Assembly (NCBI GenBank): GCA_028707175.1
Contig: JAQTUV010000003.1
Span: 186,001 to 250,000, forward strand
Direction: 5' to 3'
DNA from: Sideroxydans sp.
GTDB taxonomy: Bacteria; Pseudomonadota; Gammaproteobacteria; Burkholderiales; Gallionellaceae
Length of the DNA stretch: 64,000 bases
Shown here: one piece after another, positions 17,773 to 26,526 of the stretch
How positions within the stretch are numbered: position 1 is the first letter of the stretch
Layout: the number at the start of each line of letters is the position of its first letter
The notes under the pieces: model-generated
The model's input: the letters and a program-made list of their open reading frames with translations, nothing else
Told to the model about the DNA's origin: nothing
The model's database searches: none
Made by a program: the position numbers and the translations under genes

Positions 17773-18081
17773 TCAGGAGCGATGAAAAACAACCCCGCAT
17801 TGGTGGCATTTCCAGGACGCTTGCCAACGCATATATAAGCCCGGCCAGAATTTTGAATTGAATTGGTACGCTTTATATCCAAGGAAGCCTGAGCTCATTA
17901 GGGTGAGCACGCCAAAAACGATCGTGTCTCCCCCATTTGCTAATAGAAGCAGGCTAATAAAGATGCCGATACTCGGCCATTTGAGAGATCGCTTTGCAGG
18001 TGGCGCTTGTATCGGCGTAGCCGCATCAATGCTGTCTTCAAGGCGTTGTGTGTTGTTTGAACCGCATTTGCTGCATTCCAT
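17773..18081 (-). CDS. Zinc-ribbon membrane protein, small
   Basis: 102 residues with CxxC pairs at both ends (MECSKCG and KCHQCG) that could form one zinc ribbon, split by two hydrophobic segments (about 36-49 and 53-70). The arrangement suggests a membrane hairpin with both ends cytoplasmic. Function unknown. Confidence 0.62.
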   Translation of the reverse strand: MECSKCGSNNTQRLEDSIDAATPIQAPPAKRSLKWPSIGIFISLLLLANGGDTIVFGVLTLMSSGFLGYKAYQFNSKFWPGLYMRWQASWKCHQCGVVFHRS

Positions 18082-18213
18082 TGAGCATTTCCTGATTAAT
18101 TAAATTACGCCGAAGACAATTATTAGAGGGGGATTCGCACGGGTAGCAAGCATTCTTCAACAAGAATCTCACTGAGTGAATGTGTTTTTCGTGTCCTCAT
18201 ATGACATCCAAGT

Positions 18214-18408
18214 TTAGCTCGGAATAAGTGCAAATCGCGGTACTTCCTTCCCCTCCACCTGCACCATTTCAAAGAACACGTCTTTCGGCCTCGCCCAAAT
18301 CGAACCGTTGTGTGAGCGGTAGATCATCATGGTGACGGTGGGGTCGGATTCCAATATGGCTTCGCACACGATTTCGTAGATGCCGCCTTTGTAGTGTTGA
18401 TATTTCAT
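18214..18408 (-). CDS. DUF1653 domain protein
   Basis: 64 residues from the ATG at 18408, where AGGAAG lies 5 bases upstream; an ATG seven codons earlier lacks this site. The family pattern is clear: YQHYKGGIYEIVCEAILES, then MIYRSHNGSIWARPKDVFFE. DUF1653 proteins are small SH3-like domains of unknown function. Confidence 0.82.
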   Translation of the reverse strand: MKYQHYKGGIYEIVCEAILESDPTVTMMIYRSHNGSIWARPKDVFFEMVQVEGKEVPRFALIPS

Positions 18409-18459
18409 GGTTGCTTCCTTTTTGGTCACGAAAAATTCGATTTATTCGTTTGGGTTTTT

Positions 18460-18555
18460 TAGGTCGGGTTTTAACCCGACAGCCTTTATATATTCTGAGC
18501 GCTTTGTCGGGTTACCCGCTGGGGTTCTTGCACCCTTGGGTGAAACCCGACCTAC
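18460..18555. repeat. REP-like palindromic repeat pair
   Basis: TAGGTCGGGTTTTAACCCGACA at 18460-18481 is palindromic. At 18503-18555 a second unit runs from TTTGTCGGGTTACCCGC to GGGTGAAACCCGACCTAC, in inverted relation to the first. The GTCGGGTT...AACCCGAC core resembles intergenic repeats common in this group. It may also help terminate the FemAB-like gene. Confidence 0.6.
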
Positions 18556-18573
18556 TAGAATCGGTGTGGCATT

Positions 18574-19710
18574 TTAATTAGGGGCAGTCTGTTTGAATGG
18601 GCTGCGTTCGTTCAATTCATCTACGTATTCAGTAATCGCGGAGGCTTCTTGCTGGAGATAGTTTTCCACCGCTTTTGAGAATTGTGGATGCGCCAGCCAA
18701 TGGGCTGAACGTGTGGTGACGGGCAAAAAGCCGCGCGACAATTTGTGTTCGCCACCTGCCCCGCCCTCAAATGTTTTGATGCCGTGGGTGATGCAGTATT
18801 CGATAGCTTGGTAGTAGCAGACTTCGAAATGCAGTCCCGAGTGGAATTCAAATGTGCCCCATGAGCGTCCGTACAAGGCTTGATCGGTTTTGTAATTGAG
18901 GGCGCTGGCGATGGGACGTCCTTCGCGTGAGGCGATGACGAGCAAGGTGTTTTTCGGTAATGCTTTGCCAAGACGTTGAAAGAAATCAGCGTTGAGTTGA
19001 TGGGGGGAGTTGTACAGCTGCGCGGTGTGCAGATAACAAGAGGCAAAGAACGCCCAATGTTCGGGTGTTGCTTCTTCTCCGCTGAGGCATTGCAGCTCGA
19101 TGCCCGCTTCTTGCACTTTGCGTCGTTCTTGTTGGATGCGCTTGCGTTTGTCGCGGCTGAGTGTGGCGAGGTATGCGTCAAAGTCTCGATAGCCGGGGTT
19201 CTGCCAATGGAACTGTACGTCTTGGCGCAACATCATGCCTTGCGCCTGCGCTTCGGTTAGATCGTTTTCATTCAAGAATAGACAATGCAGGGAAGATACG
19301 CCGATGTCTTTTGCATATTGCAATGCGTGCGTCAGCAACAAGCGGCGCATCTCGTGTGTCGTCGCCAAAAATCTTGCCCCTGTAACGGGGGTAAAGGGGA
19401 CGGCGCATAACAACTTGGGGTAATAACGTAAGCCGTGTTGTTGATAGGCATTGGCCCAAGCGAAGTCGAACACGTGTTCGCCAAAGGAATTCATCTTGAG
19501 GTAAAGCGGCATGGCGCCGACCAATTTGGCATCCTGCCATAAGGTGAGGAACTGCGATTTCCAGCCATACAGCGGCATGGCACAACCACTTTCTTGCAGG
19601 GCAAGGAAGAACGCGTGCGACAGCATCGGGTCGCCACCGGTCAACGCATCCCATTCAGCTGCGGGGATATGCGCGATGTCGTCGATGATTTTTAGGTTGG
19701 GGGGATGCAT
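18574..19710 (-). CDS. FemAB/GNAT-like acyltransferase (DUF482 family)
   Basis: 378 residues of the family sometimes called peptidogalycan biosynthesis protein (DUF482), with a GNAT-type fold. Recognisable segments are DPMLSHAFFLALQESGC near residue 30, FAWANAYQQHG near 85, the basic stretch SRDKRKRIQQERRKV near 185-200, and GLHFEVCYYQAIEYCI followed by FEGGAGGEHKLSRGF towards the end. The substrate is unproven. No membrane segment was seen. It starts at an ATG and stands apart from the SPFH gene. Confidence 0.85.
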   Translation of the reverse strand: MHPPNLKIIDDIAHIPAAEWDALTGGDPMLSHAFFLALQESGCAMPLYGWKSQFLTLWQDAKLVGAMPLYLKMNSFGEHVFDFAWANAYQQHGLRYYPKLLCAVPFTPVTGARFLATTHEMRRLLLTHALQYAKDIGVSSLHCLFLNENDLTEAQAQGMMLRQDVQFHWQNPGYRDFDAYLATLSRDKRKRIQQERRKVQEAGIELQCLSGEEATPEHWAFFASCYLHTAQLYNSPHQLNADFFQRLGKALPKNTLLVIASREGRPIASALNYKTDQALYGRSWGTFEFHSGLHFEVCYYQAIEYCITHGIKTFEGGAGGEHKLSRGFLPVTTRSAHWLAHPQFSKAVENYLQQEASAITEYVDELNERSPFKQTAPN

Positions 19711-19754
19711 TGCGAATTAGAGCGAAGGGGACGAATGTCCCCTCGCGATCAAGC

Positions 19755-20660
19755 TTACTTCTGTGTCTTTACGATGCTCATCGCCGCCGCGACCATGCTC
19801 CCCATGTCGGCCATATTGCCCGGCAGGATGAGGGTGTTGCCTTCTTTGGCGACATTGCCAAAGGCTTCGACATATTTCTCCGCAACCTTCAGATTAACAG
19901 CGTCCATGCCACCGGGAGATTGGATGGCTTGAGCTACTTGTTGAATCGCCTGTGCAGTAGCGGATGCCACCGCTTTGATGGCTTCAGCTTGGCCTTGCGC
20001 AGTGTTGATGGCGGCTTGTTTCTCGCCTTCCGAGCGTTGGATGAAGGCTTCACGTTCGCCTGTGGCGATGTTGATCTGCTCTTGTTTACGGCCTTCGGAG
20101 GCGGCGATCAAGGCGCGCTTTTCACGCTCGGCGGTGATCTGCGCTTGCATGGCGTGCAAGATCTCTTTGGGCGGTGTCAGATCTTTGATCTCGTAACGCA
20201 ACACCTTCACACCCCAGCTTGTTGCGGCTTCGTCTAGTGCAGCAACCACGGCACGGTTGATGTCATCGCGCTCTTCAAAAGTCTTGTCCAACTCCATCTT
20301 GCCGATGACAGAACGCAAGGTGGTTTGCGCCAATTGGGTGATGGCCATCACGTAATTGCTGGTGCCGTAAGAAGCCAGCTTGGGGTCGGTCACTTGGAAA
20401 TACAAAATGCCGTCCACTTGCAACTGCGTGTTGTCCTTGGTGATACACACTTGGCTGGGCACATCGAGTGGCACTTCTTTGAGCAGGTGCTTGTAGGCAA
20501 CGTTGTCGATGAATGGGATGACGATATTCAGCCCTGGGAGTAAGGCGGAATGAAATTTGCCGAGGCGTTCGACCACCCAAGAGTTTTGTTGTGGAACGAC
20601 TTTGAGTGCCTTGATGATAAAGATGACGGCAGCGATGACGACTAACAGTGCGACTTCCAT
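19755..20660 (-). CDS. qmcA: SPFH/band-7 (paraslipin, QmcA-like) membrane protein
   Basis: 301 residues from the ATG at 20660, selected because AGGAG precedes it by 6 bases; upstream in-frame ATGs lie within nfeD. One N-terminal membrane helix (VALLVVIAAVIFIIKAL) precedes the SPFH domain (NSWVVERLGKFHSALLPGLNIVIPFID), then an Ala/Glu-rich coiled coil (EAFIQRSEGEKQAAI). Stomatin-like proteins oligomerise at the membrane and pair with NfeD. The upstream neighbour is an NfeD protein, 13 bases away, as expected. Confidence 0.9.
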   Translation of the reverse strand: MEVALLVVIAAVIFIIKALKVVPQQNSWVVERLGKFHSALLPGLNIVIPFIDNVAYKHLLKEVPLDVPSQVCITKDNTQLQVDGILYFQVTDPKLASYGTSNYVMAITQLAQTTLRSVIGKMELDKTFEERDDINRAVVAALDEAATSWGVKVLRYEIKDLTPPKEILHAMQAQITAEREKRALIAASEGRKQEQINIATGEREAFIQRSEGEKQAAINTAQGQAEAIKAVASATAQAIQQVAQAIQSPGGMDAVNLKVAEKYVEAFGNVAKEGNTLILPGNMADMGSMVAAAMSIVKTQK

Positions 20661-20673
20661 GTTGTTCTCCTGA

Positions 20674-21096
20674 TTAAGACGATGATTTTTGATGCGTGAT
20701 GACCAAACCGGAACCATGCATCGCTGCGATGTAGAACTGCCCATCACGCGGTGCATCCGCAGATTGCAATTCGGCGTCCCATTCTGCGCCACGATAGGCA
20801 ACCCGAGCGGTGCCGTTGTCATTCCAGTGAATGATCTTGACTGCTTGTCCTATGTCGAAGCTCGCTTCAGCGATTGGATCATTGGATGAGCGCTTGCGAC
20901 GGCGCAAGATGAATGTGCCTGCCACCACCGTGATGGCGCAGAGCAACAATTGCCATACGACACCCGCCCCCAACAATGCAGCCAAACCACCGACCGCCAT
21001 GCCGATGGCAACCATCAATAAATAGAACGTGCCGGTCGCCATTTCTAATCCCAGCAATATCAATCCCAACACGAACCAGTAAATATAACTTTCCAT
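20674..21096 (-). CDS. NfeD-family membrane protein
   Basis: 140 residues: two or three membrane helices within residues 5-62 (including ALLGAGVVWQLLLCAITVVAG), then a basic loop RRRKRSS and a C-terminal OB-fold (GQAVKIIHWNDNGTARVAYRGAEWDA) typical of short NfeD1b proteins. NfeD and paraslipin genes are nearly always paired, and the pair here is co-directional. Proposed roles in the family are membrane quality control and raft-like domains. Confidence 0.9.
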   Translation of the reverse strand: MESYIYWFVLGLILLGLEMATGTFYLLMVAIGMAVGGLAALLGAGVVWQLLLCAITVVAGTFILRRRKRSSNDPIAEASFDIGQAVKIIHWNDNGTARVAYRGAEWDAELQSADAPRDGQFYIAAMHGSGLVITHQKSSS

Positions 21097-21169
21097 GATG
21101 TCCTTTCAACTTTGCGTGAGCGTGTATGCAATCTAACAGCAAAGTCATCGCTTATCTACCGCACAAAGA

Positions 21170-21196
21170 GAAAGCTCCGCACAAGGCGGAGCTTTC
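21170..21196 (-). terminator. Rho-independent terminator after the 21220-21618 gene
   Basis: Stem AAAGCTCCGC / GCGGAGCTTT with an ACAAG loop. On the minus strand it is followed by TCTCTTTGT. It is almost symmetrical and could act in both directions. Confidence 0.75.
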
Positions 21197-21219
21197 ATGT
21201 CACTGAAGTAGGAGGAGAG

Positions 21220-21618
21220 CTACTCAGTGGCAATCTGTGCAAACAAAGTGGAAGCGGTCTGAGCGAGTAACGCGACATCTAGGGTGCCAATACACTCTTC
21301 AGCGACATCGATACCGTTCAATACATTGGGGCGCTCTGCTTCGGTGATCTCCCACACATCGGTGCTGTCTCCCCGTTCACGCACGGTAGCAAGTGTGGCA
21401 ATTGCGGTATCAAGGATGGTGATCGCTTCATGATATTGGGTGTTGTTTTGAACCAGTGCGGTTCGCACGACGGCGATCGCCGCTGCCAAGCGGCCAAATG
21501 CCAATACGCTGAAATGTCCTGAACACGCTGCCTGATAAGGCAAGTGCATGTCCATTGCGTAGATGTTCTTAAGACCTTGGGTGACGGGAACGCGTAGCGG
21601 GGTCTTCTTGGTTACCAT
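21220..21618 (-). CDS. Conserved hypothetical helical protein
   Basis: 132 residues from the ATG at 21618 (AAGGA about 10 bases upstream); an earlier in-frame start at 21660 adds 14 polar residues. It is largely helical, with MHLPYQAACSGHFSVLAFGRLAAAIAVVRTAL and a C-terminal GIDVAEECIGTLDVALLAQTAS segment. Cysteines occur at AACSG and EECIG. The family looks conserved in style but is not one I can name. It is monocistronic, with its own terminator. Confidence 0.6.
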   Translation of the reverse strand: MVTKKTPLRVPVTQGLKNIYAMDMHLPYQAACSGHFSVLAFGRLAAAIAVVRTALVQNNTQYHEAITILDTAIATLATVRERGDSTDVWEITEAERPNVLNGIDVAEECIGTLDVALLAQTASTLFAQIATE

Positions 21619-21712
21619 GTTCTGATTTTCCTTATCAGCCTTTCGCCATCTGGCGAACATGCGTTAATTTAAGCCTGTTCGATGATTTGGAAAGCGCTGA
21701 TTAGGCCCCGTT

Positions 21713-23194
21713 TTACCCCTCTCCTATCTCGGGTGAAAACTTTCTCAGCGCCCTTCTCATTAACTTCCAATCACCGTCGAACTTTGCAACGATCTGCGCT
21801 CTATCTTGTTCGATGACATTACGAAGCTGCCTGATCGCAGTGCTCCGTGATCGTGTCTGCAAAGAATCTAGCAGTCGGTGCGCAACGCTGAGGTCATTCA
21901 ATCTGCCCAGTCGCTCTTGCATATTGGATAAGGCTTTTACCAACGATGCATGCTGCGCAATACCGATGATCTCAAGCGTATATCTCAATTTTTTGCATGC
22001 GATGCGCAGCGCATGTAAATCGTGTTCGTTCTGACTTGCAGCTTTCTCCCCGCTACTAACGACACATTTCAGCTGTTTCTTTAGGGTATGCCGAAGAAAA
22101 TGACGCATCGAATCACTTTCCGTTTCAGTTGGCAGTTGATGTAGCCAACTTCCCACCGCCAGATAGGTGCGCTGAATTTCGATGGATGACAGATGTTGTC
22201 GCGCAAGGATGCTTTGTGATTTGCGCTCTTGCTCACTGGCTTTAAGCAAAGTCGTCACGTCGATGTGTTTTACCGCAGCAACTAAGGTCTGATTAATGAA
22301 CACATCCCACTCGCGTAATTTGCCAAGTATGGCGTGTAACAGTTTGAACTGTTGGTTGAAATATTCGCTGTCCGGCCCTGTTCGCCATTGTTTAGCGACA
22401 CCGAAAAGAACGCGTAATCGACGCAAGCTGACCCGGGTTTGATGGATAGCTTCTTCATCGCCCTCTGCCAATACCGCTGCCACCTGAAATTGCACCTGTG
22501 CAAAACTAGCGCTGATGAGTTCTGGCAAGGTTGTATTCACAGCTTGATTTAAATCAAGGGTAGGCAGGTGAGGTTTCTTGGCAAGTGGGAAAGCCGGAGA
22601 AAAAAGACGGTAGCCGTATTCTGCTTTATTGGTGGTCTCAATTTGGAGGGGCACAATCTCCAGCAAGGCTTGAGCGAGTTTGAAGAGTTTGTCTGGTGTG
22701 CCTGATTTGAGCTCAAGCTCTATTTCTGAGAGAGGATGGCGCTTTTTGCCAGCGCGTATCTCACCACTGTCCATCCCTAATTCGATCTGCGCACCTTCAA
22801 AATCAATCAGGCGGGTGTGGCGCGTGAAGTCGGTAACGAACACGGCTTGTAAATGAGGCTTGACGCCTTTAGGGAGTTGCCCGCCTGTTGCTTTTAGAAC
22901 TTCAAAATCTAATGCTTCCGAAGGGACAGGCGCCTCCCATTCGTTGCGTTGATGTAGCCCCCCGCTTATCTTGCCGCCACCTTTTAGGGTTTGGATCCAC
23001 TGCTTACCCACGCGGCGCAAACGCAACGCCATCTTGTGTTGAATAAGTGTCAGCGTGGGGGTGTCGTAATAGATGCTGTAGAGCGGTTGGTTATATGCTC
23101 GTTGCAACGATAGGCTGCGCAGAAAGGGATGGCGCTTCAAGCGCCGCATGTCTTCAGGGGTGATGCGCAGTTTCAGTTCGGTTTCGATGCTCAC
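21713..23194 (-). CDS. CYTH and CHAD domain protein (inorganic triphosphatase-like)
   Basis: 493 residues beginning with GTG. The N-terminal CYTH domain (residues 1-205) has ETELKLRI (ExExK signature), the charged strands KMALRLRRVG, KGGG and EIELELKSG, and lines a triphosphate-binding tunnel. The C-terminal CHAD domain (about 230-490) has conserved basic helices (HQTRVSLRRLRVLF and HALRIACKKLRYTLE) that bind polyphosphate. It is like E. coli YgiF, a triphosphatase. It follows the second TPM gene by 7 bases, so it is probably in the LemA-TPM transcript. Confidence 0.92.
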   Translation of the reverse strand: MSIETELKLRITPEDMRRLKRHPFLRSLSLQRAYNQPLYSIYYDTPTLTLIQHKMALRLRRVGKQWIQTLKGGGKISGGLHQRNEWEAPVPSEALDFEVLKATGGQLPKGVKPHLQAVFVTDFTRHTRLIDFEGAQIELGMDSGEIRAGKKRHPLSEIELELKSGTPDKLFKLAQALLEIVPLQIETTNKAEYGYRLFSPAFPLAKKPHLPTLDLNQAVNTTLPELISASFAQVQFQVAAVLAEGDEEAIHQTRVSLRRLRVLFGVAKQWRTGPDSEYFNQQFKLLHAILGKLREWDVFINQTLVAAVKHIDVTTLLKASEQERKSQSILARQHLSSIEIQRTYLAVGSWLHQLPTETESDSMRHFLRHTLKKQLKCVVSSGEKAASQNEHDLHALRIACKKLRYTLEIIGIAQHASLVKALSNMQERLGRLNDLSVAHRLLDSLQTRSRSTAIRQLRNVIEQDRAQIVAKFDGDWKLMRRALRKFSPEIGEG

Positions 23195-23201
23195 GATGGA
23201 C

Positions 23202-23699
23202 TTACATCAGCACGGGGGCATCGGATAGTTCATTGCGCTTTTCACCCGTCTGCGGGTAATGCTGTGCAAGATGCCGTCCTACGCTTTGAATACCGGCAAT
23301 GACACCCGCCTCAAACTGACCTTGGCGAAATGCCGCTTCCATCTCTTGGCAGATGGCTTCCCACACATGTTGACCTAACTTGGCATGGATACCTCGGTCG
23401 GCCACGATCTCGACATCACGATCCGCTAGTAGCAGATAAATCAACACGCCATTGTTGTGCTCGGTGTCCCATACGCGCAGATTGGAAAATACGTCGATGG
23501 CTCGCTGGCGTGCGGACTGTCCTGCCCATAAGGGCGACCAATCCAATGCGTGCTCGACAGCAAAACGAATCTGTCCGCTACAACCCTGTTCAGCTTGGGC
23601 GATCGCACGCTCGATATTTTTCAACGCAGTGTGTGGGAAATGTCTGCGTAAGGCGACTTGTCCCGTAGCGAGGTGTTTGAAGGTACGTTTGAGTTTCAT
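23202..23699 (-). CDS. TPM domain protein, soluble form
   Basis: 165 residues of the TPM (TLP18.3/Psb32/MOLO-1) fold: IERAIAQAEQGCSGQIRFAVEHAL, then NGVLIYLLLADRDVEIVADRG and a terminal EAGVIAGIQSVGRHL helix. It lacks a signal peptide, unlike the preceding gene product. Its ATG directly follows the TAA of the longer TPM gene, so translation is coupled. Pairing of a secreted and a short TPM protein behind LemA is a recurring arrangement. The function is uncertain, perhaps phosphatase-like. Confidence 0.85.
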   Translation of the reverse strand: MKLKRTFKHLATGQVALRRHFPHTALKNIERAIAQAEQGCSGQIRFAVEHALDWSPLWAGQSARQRAIDVFSNLRVWDTEHNNGVLIYLLLADRDVEIVADRGIHAKLGQHVWEAICQEMEAAFRQGQFEAGVIAGIQSVGRHLAQHYPQTGEKRNELSDAPVLM

Positions 23700-24641
23700 T
23701 TACCAATCTCCCGAAGCACCGCCACCACCAAAATCTCCTCCTCCACCGCCCCCCCAAGAGCTGCCACCGCCGCCACTCCCCCAGCTTCCACCGCCTCCGC
23801 CCCAGCCCACGGGGAAAGAAGAGCCACCAGAACCACCACCACCGTTTCCACCAAACAATAAAGAGAAAATGAACGACACAATACCTGCGACGATAGCCAC
23901 ACCTAACGAGAGCAACATCAACCATGCCAAGCCCCCTATGATTCCGCCCACAATCAAACCTGTAGGTAATCGCCCGAGCATCTGACGAAAGAGGATGTTG
24001 CCCATCATGAACACAAGAAATCCGATGCCGATCAGATTGCCCAGACTTCCTCCAGCCTTAGCAGTCGAGCGCGAGGTGACCGGCGGGGGCAATGGTTCGC
24101 CATCGATGACTTTGATGATGGCAGTCAGTCCCGCATCGATTCCGCCATAAAAATCACCCTGCTTAAAAGCCGGGCTGATGATTTCAGCAACGATACGTTT
24201 CGCCGTGGCGTCATTGAGTGCACCTTCCAATCCATAGCCGACTTCGATGCGCAACTTGCGATCATCTTTGGCGACCAGTAGCAGCACACCGTCATCCACG
24301 TCTTTGCGTCCTAACTTCCACGCCTCGACCACGCGGATAGAGAACTGCTCGATGACCTCGGGTTGAGTCGTAGGCAATACGAGAACGGCGATCTGTGAGC
24401 CTTTGGCTTTTTCAAAGGCGGCGAGCTTGGCTTCTAGGGTTTGAATCTGGCTGGCATCGAGCGTCGATGTCAGATCGGTGACGCGCTGCTTGAGTGGCGG
24501 GACTGCGACTTCAGCTTGCGCCGTGTCAATGAGCAGTAAGGCAATCAACACGAATAGCAACCATTGCCATCCTTTGAAGAATCGTACAAAAACACCTTCC
24601 CCCATGTAGGGAGAAGGTGGGGGTTGAATCGTTGAGGTCAT
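23700..24641 (-). CDS. TPM domain protein with glycine-rich tail (YgcG-like)
   Basis: About 313 residues: hydrophobic signal (WLLFVLIALLLIDTAQA), TPM domain (DASQIQTLEAKLAAFEKAKG, then LLLVAKDDRKLRIEVGYGLEG), two further membrane segments near 210-265, and a C-terminal Gly/Ser/Trp-rich repeat tail ending GGGASGDW. The start is uncertain: the ATG at 24641 (or a TTG just before) lies inside a palindromic repeat element, so the first 16 or so residues (TSTIQPPPSPYMGEG) are repeat-encoded. A later ATG at residue 13 lacks a ribosome site. Likely an envelope protein. Confidence 0.83.
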   Translation of the reverse strand: MTSTIQPPPSPYMGEGVFVRFFKGWQWLLFVLIALLLIDTAQAEVAVPPLKQRVTDLTSTLDASQIQTLEAKLAAFEKAKGSQIAVLVLPTTQPEVIEQFSIRVVEAWKLGRKDVDDGVLLLVAKDDRKLRIEVGYGLEGALNDATAKRIVAEIISPAFKQGDFYGGIDAGLTAIIKVIDGEPLPPPVTSRSTAKAGGSLGNLIGIGFLVFMMGNILFRQMLGRLPTGLIVGGIIGGLAWLMLLSLGVAIVAGIVSFIFSLLFGGNGGGGSGGSSFPVGWGGGGGSWGSGGGGSSWGGGGGGDFGGGGASGDW

Positions 24642-24685
24642 CAACTTCTACCCCCTCCCTAGCCCTCCCCCTGCATGGGGGAGGG
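24595..24685 (+). repeat. Palindromic GC-rich element, copy 1
   Basis: About 91 bp. Each end carries a small hairpin (CCTTCCCCCATGTAGGGAGAAGG and, at the far end, CCCTCCCCCTGCATGGGGGAGGG). The reverse complement of copy 2 (44237-44333) aligns with it over almost the whole length, with one short gap. It sits between lemA and the TPM gene and contains the predicted TPM start codon. Confidence 0.85.
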
Positions 24686-24706
24686 AATGTTTCCGCTGTG
24701 TTTCAT

Positions 24707-25306
24707 TTACTTGGCAGGAGCAGCCGGTGCGCCGAAATCGACTTTAGGGGCGGTCGAGACAGCCTTCTCATCTTCCACCGCAAAGGAAGGTTTGACTTCG
24801 TAGCTAAACATCATCGCAGTCAGATTGGTCGGGAAGGAACGGGCCAACACGTTGTATTCCTTCACGCCGTCGATGTAGCGTTTACGTGCCACCGTGATAC
24901 GGTTCTCCGTGCCTTCCAGTTGCGCTTGCAGATCGCGGAAGATGGCATCCGATTTCAACTGAGGATAGTTCTCCGTGACCATCATCAACTTGCTCAAGGC
25001 TTGCGTCAGTTCGCCTTGGGCTGCTTGGAACTGCTTGAATGCCTGCGCATCCTTGATCAGTTCAGGGGTCGCTTGGATGGTGCCGACCTTGGCACGTGCC
25101 TCGGTCACGCCAATGAGGACGTCCTTCTCTTGTTGGGCGTAACCTTTGACGGTGTTGACCAGATTAGGGATGAGGTCAAAGCGACGCTGGTATTGGTTCA
25201 GCACTTCTGCCCAATCCGCTTTCACTTGTTCGTCTTTGGCTTGGAAGTCGTTGTAGCCGCAACCGCTCAACAACAGGGTCAATAGTGCAATCCACAAGAT
25301 ACGCAT
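24707..25306 (-). CDS. lemA: LemA family lipoprotein
   Basis: 199 residues from the ATG at 25306 (AGGAG 8 bases upstream). The signal peptide ends in a lipobox, LLLSGCGYND, so it is probably membrane-anchored through Cys. The LemA coiled-coil core is evident: VKADWAEVLNQYQRRFDLIPNLV, VTEARAKVGTIQ and ENYPQLKSDAIFRDLQAQLEGTENRI. The Ala/Pro-rich end is VDFGAPAAPAK. It is the first gene of the LemA-TPM-TPM-CYTH/CHAD cluster. The molecular role is unknown. Confidence 0.92.
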   Translation of the reverse strand: MRILWIALLTLLLSGCGYNDFQAKDEQVKADWAEVLNQYQRRFDLIPNLVNTVKGYAQQEKDVLIGVTEARAKVGTIQATPELIKDAQAFKQFQAAQGELTQALSKLMMVTENYPQLKSDAIFRDLQAQLEGTENRITVARKRYIDGVKEYNVLARSFPTNLTAMMFSYEVKPSFAVEDEKAVSTAPKVDFGAPAAPAK

Positions 25307-25332
25307 CGTCAATTCTCCTTCGTTAGAAACAT

Positions 25333-26526
25333 TCAAACCGCACAACCAGCGGCGTAGCCAGAAGCCCATGCCCACTGAAAATTATACCCGCCTAACTGGC
25401 CAGTCACGTCCATCACTTCACCCACAAAATAGAGACCGGCGACCTCATTGGCTCCCATCGTCTTGGACGACAGCGCTTTCGTATCCACGCCTCCGCAGGT
25501 CACTTCGGCCTTGCTGTAGCCCATCGTACCAGTGGGGGTGACCTCCCAGTTTTTCAAGCGACCCGCCAAGGCAGCTAGCACTTTGGGGGAATATTGGTTG
25601 AGGGGTTTGTTCTCGGCTATCCATTGTGTCGCCACGATGTCGGCCAGCTTTTTCGGCAGGTATTGCGCAAGGAAGTTGCTCAACAACAACTTGCTCTTGG
25701 CGTGTTCAAGGAACACGGCATGCATGTCTTGATCAGGTAGTAAGTCGATGGATAACGGCTGCCCTGCTTCCCAATACGACGATATCTGCAAGATGGCTGG
25801 GCCACTCAAGCCACGATGCGTGAACAACAGGTTCTCTCGGAAGCGTTGTTTGCCGAAGCTAACCACGGCATCCAAAGACGCGCCGGTCAGGTCTGCATAA
25901 GCAATCCATTCTTCTGGATGGAAAGTAAGCGGCACCAGCCCCGGTTTCAGCTTAGTCATGGGGATACCGAACTGCTCGGCGATCTTGTATCCGAACGGCG
26001 TCGCACCGATCTTGGGGATAGACAAGCCTCCGGTCGCGATGACCAGCGCATCGGATTCCAGCAAGCCGCGCGAAGTCATCACAGTGAACTTCGTACTGTG
26101 ACGCACCTCGCCCACTTCGCAAGGACGCATCCATTTCACGCCCGCATCGTCACATTCTTTTTTGAGCATGCTGATGATGGCTTCCGAACCCTCGTCGCAG
26201 AACAACTGCCCCAAGGTCTTCTCGTGATAGCCGATGTCATGTTTGTCCAACAGAGCGATGAAATGTTGCGGCGTGTAACGCGACAAGGCAGAGCGACAGA
26301 AATGCGGGTTGTGCGACAGGTAATTGTCAGGCTTAGTGTTGAGGTTGGTGAAGTTGCAACGCCCACCACCGGAGATGCGGATCTTCTCGGCCAGCTTGGC
26401 ATAGTGATCGAGTATCACTACCTTGCGACCACGCTGAGCGGCAGTCAGGGCACACAACATGCCGGCTGCACCCGCGCCAATGACGATCACGTCGAATGTG
26501 GCTACGACACTCTCTTTTTTAGTCAT
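25333..26526 (-). CDS. BaiN/HI0933-family flavoprotein
   Basis: 397 residues, a FAD-dependent oxidoreductase of the HI0933/BaiN (YhiN) family. The Rossmann FAD motif is VIVIGAGAAGMLCALTAAQRG at 14-34, with EKIRISGGGRCNFTN characteristic of the family, ALVIATGGLSIPKIG mid-protein, and the C-terminal LYFVGEVMDVTGQLGGYNFQWAW. The start ATG overlaps the dnaQ stop (ATGA). The substrate is unknown. The operon context with dnaQ and rnhA appears fortuitous. Confidence 0.9.
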   Translation of the reverse strand: MTKKESVVATFDVIVIGAGAAGMLCALTAAQRGRKVVILDHYAKLAEKIRISGGGRCNFTNLNTKPDNYLSHNPHFCRSALSRYTPQHFIALLDKHDIGYHEKTLGQLFCDEGSEAIISMLKKECDDAGVKWMRPCEVGEVRHSTKFTVMTSRGLLESDALVIATGGLSIPKIGATPFGYKIAEQFGIPMTKLKPGLVPLTFHPEEWIAYADLTGASLDAVVSFGKQRFRENLLFTHRGLSGPAILQISSYWEAGQPLSIDLLPDQDMHAVFLEHAKSKLLLSNFLAQYLPKKLADIVATQWIAENKPLNQYSPKVLAALAGRLKNWEVTPTGTMGYSKAEVTCGGVDTKALSSKTMGANEVAGLYFVGEVMDVTGQLGGYNFQWAWASGYAAGCAV

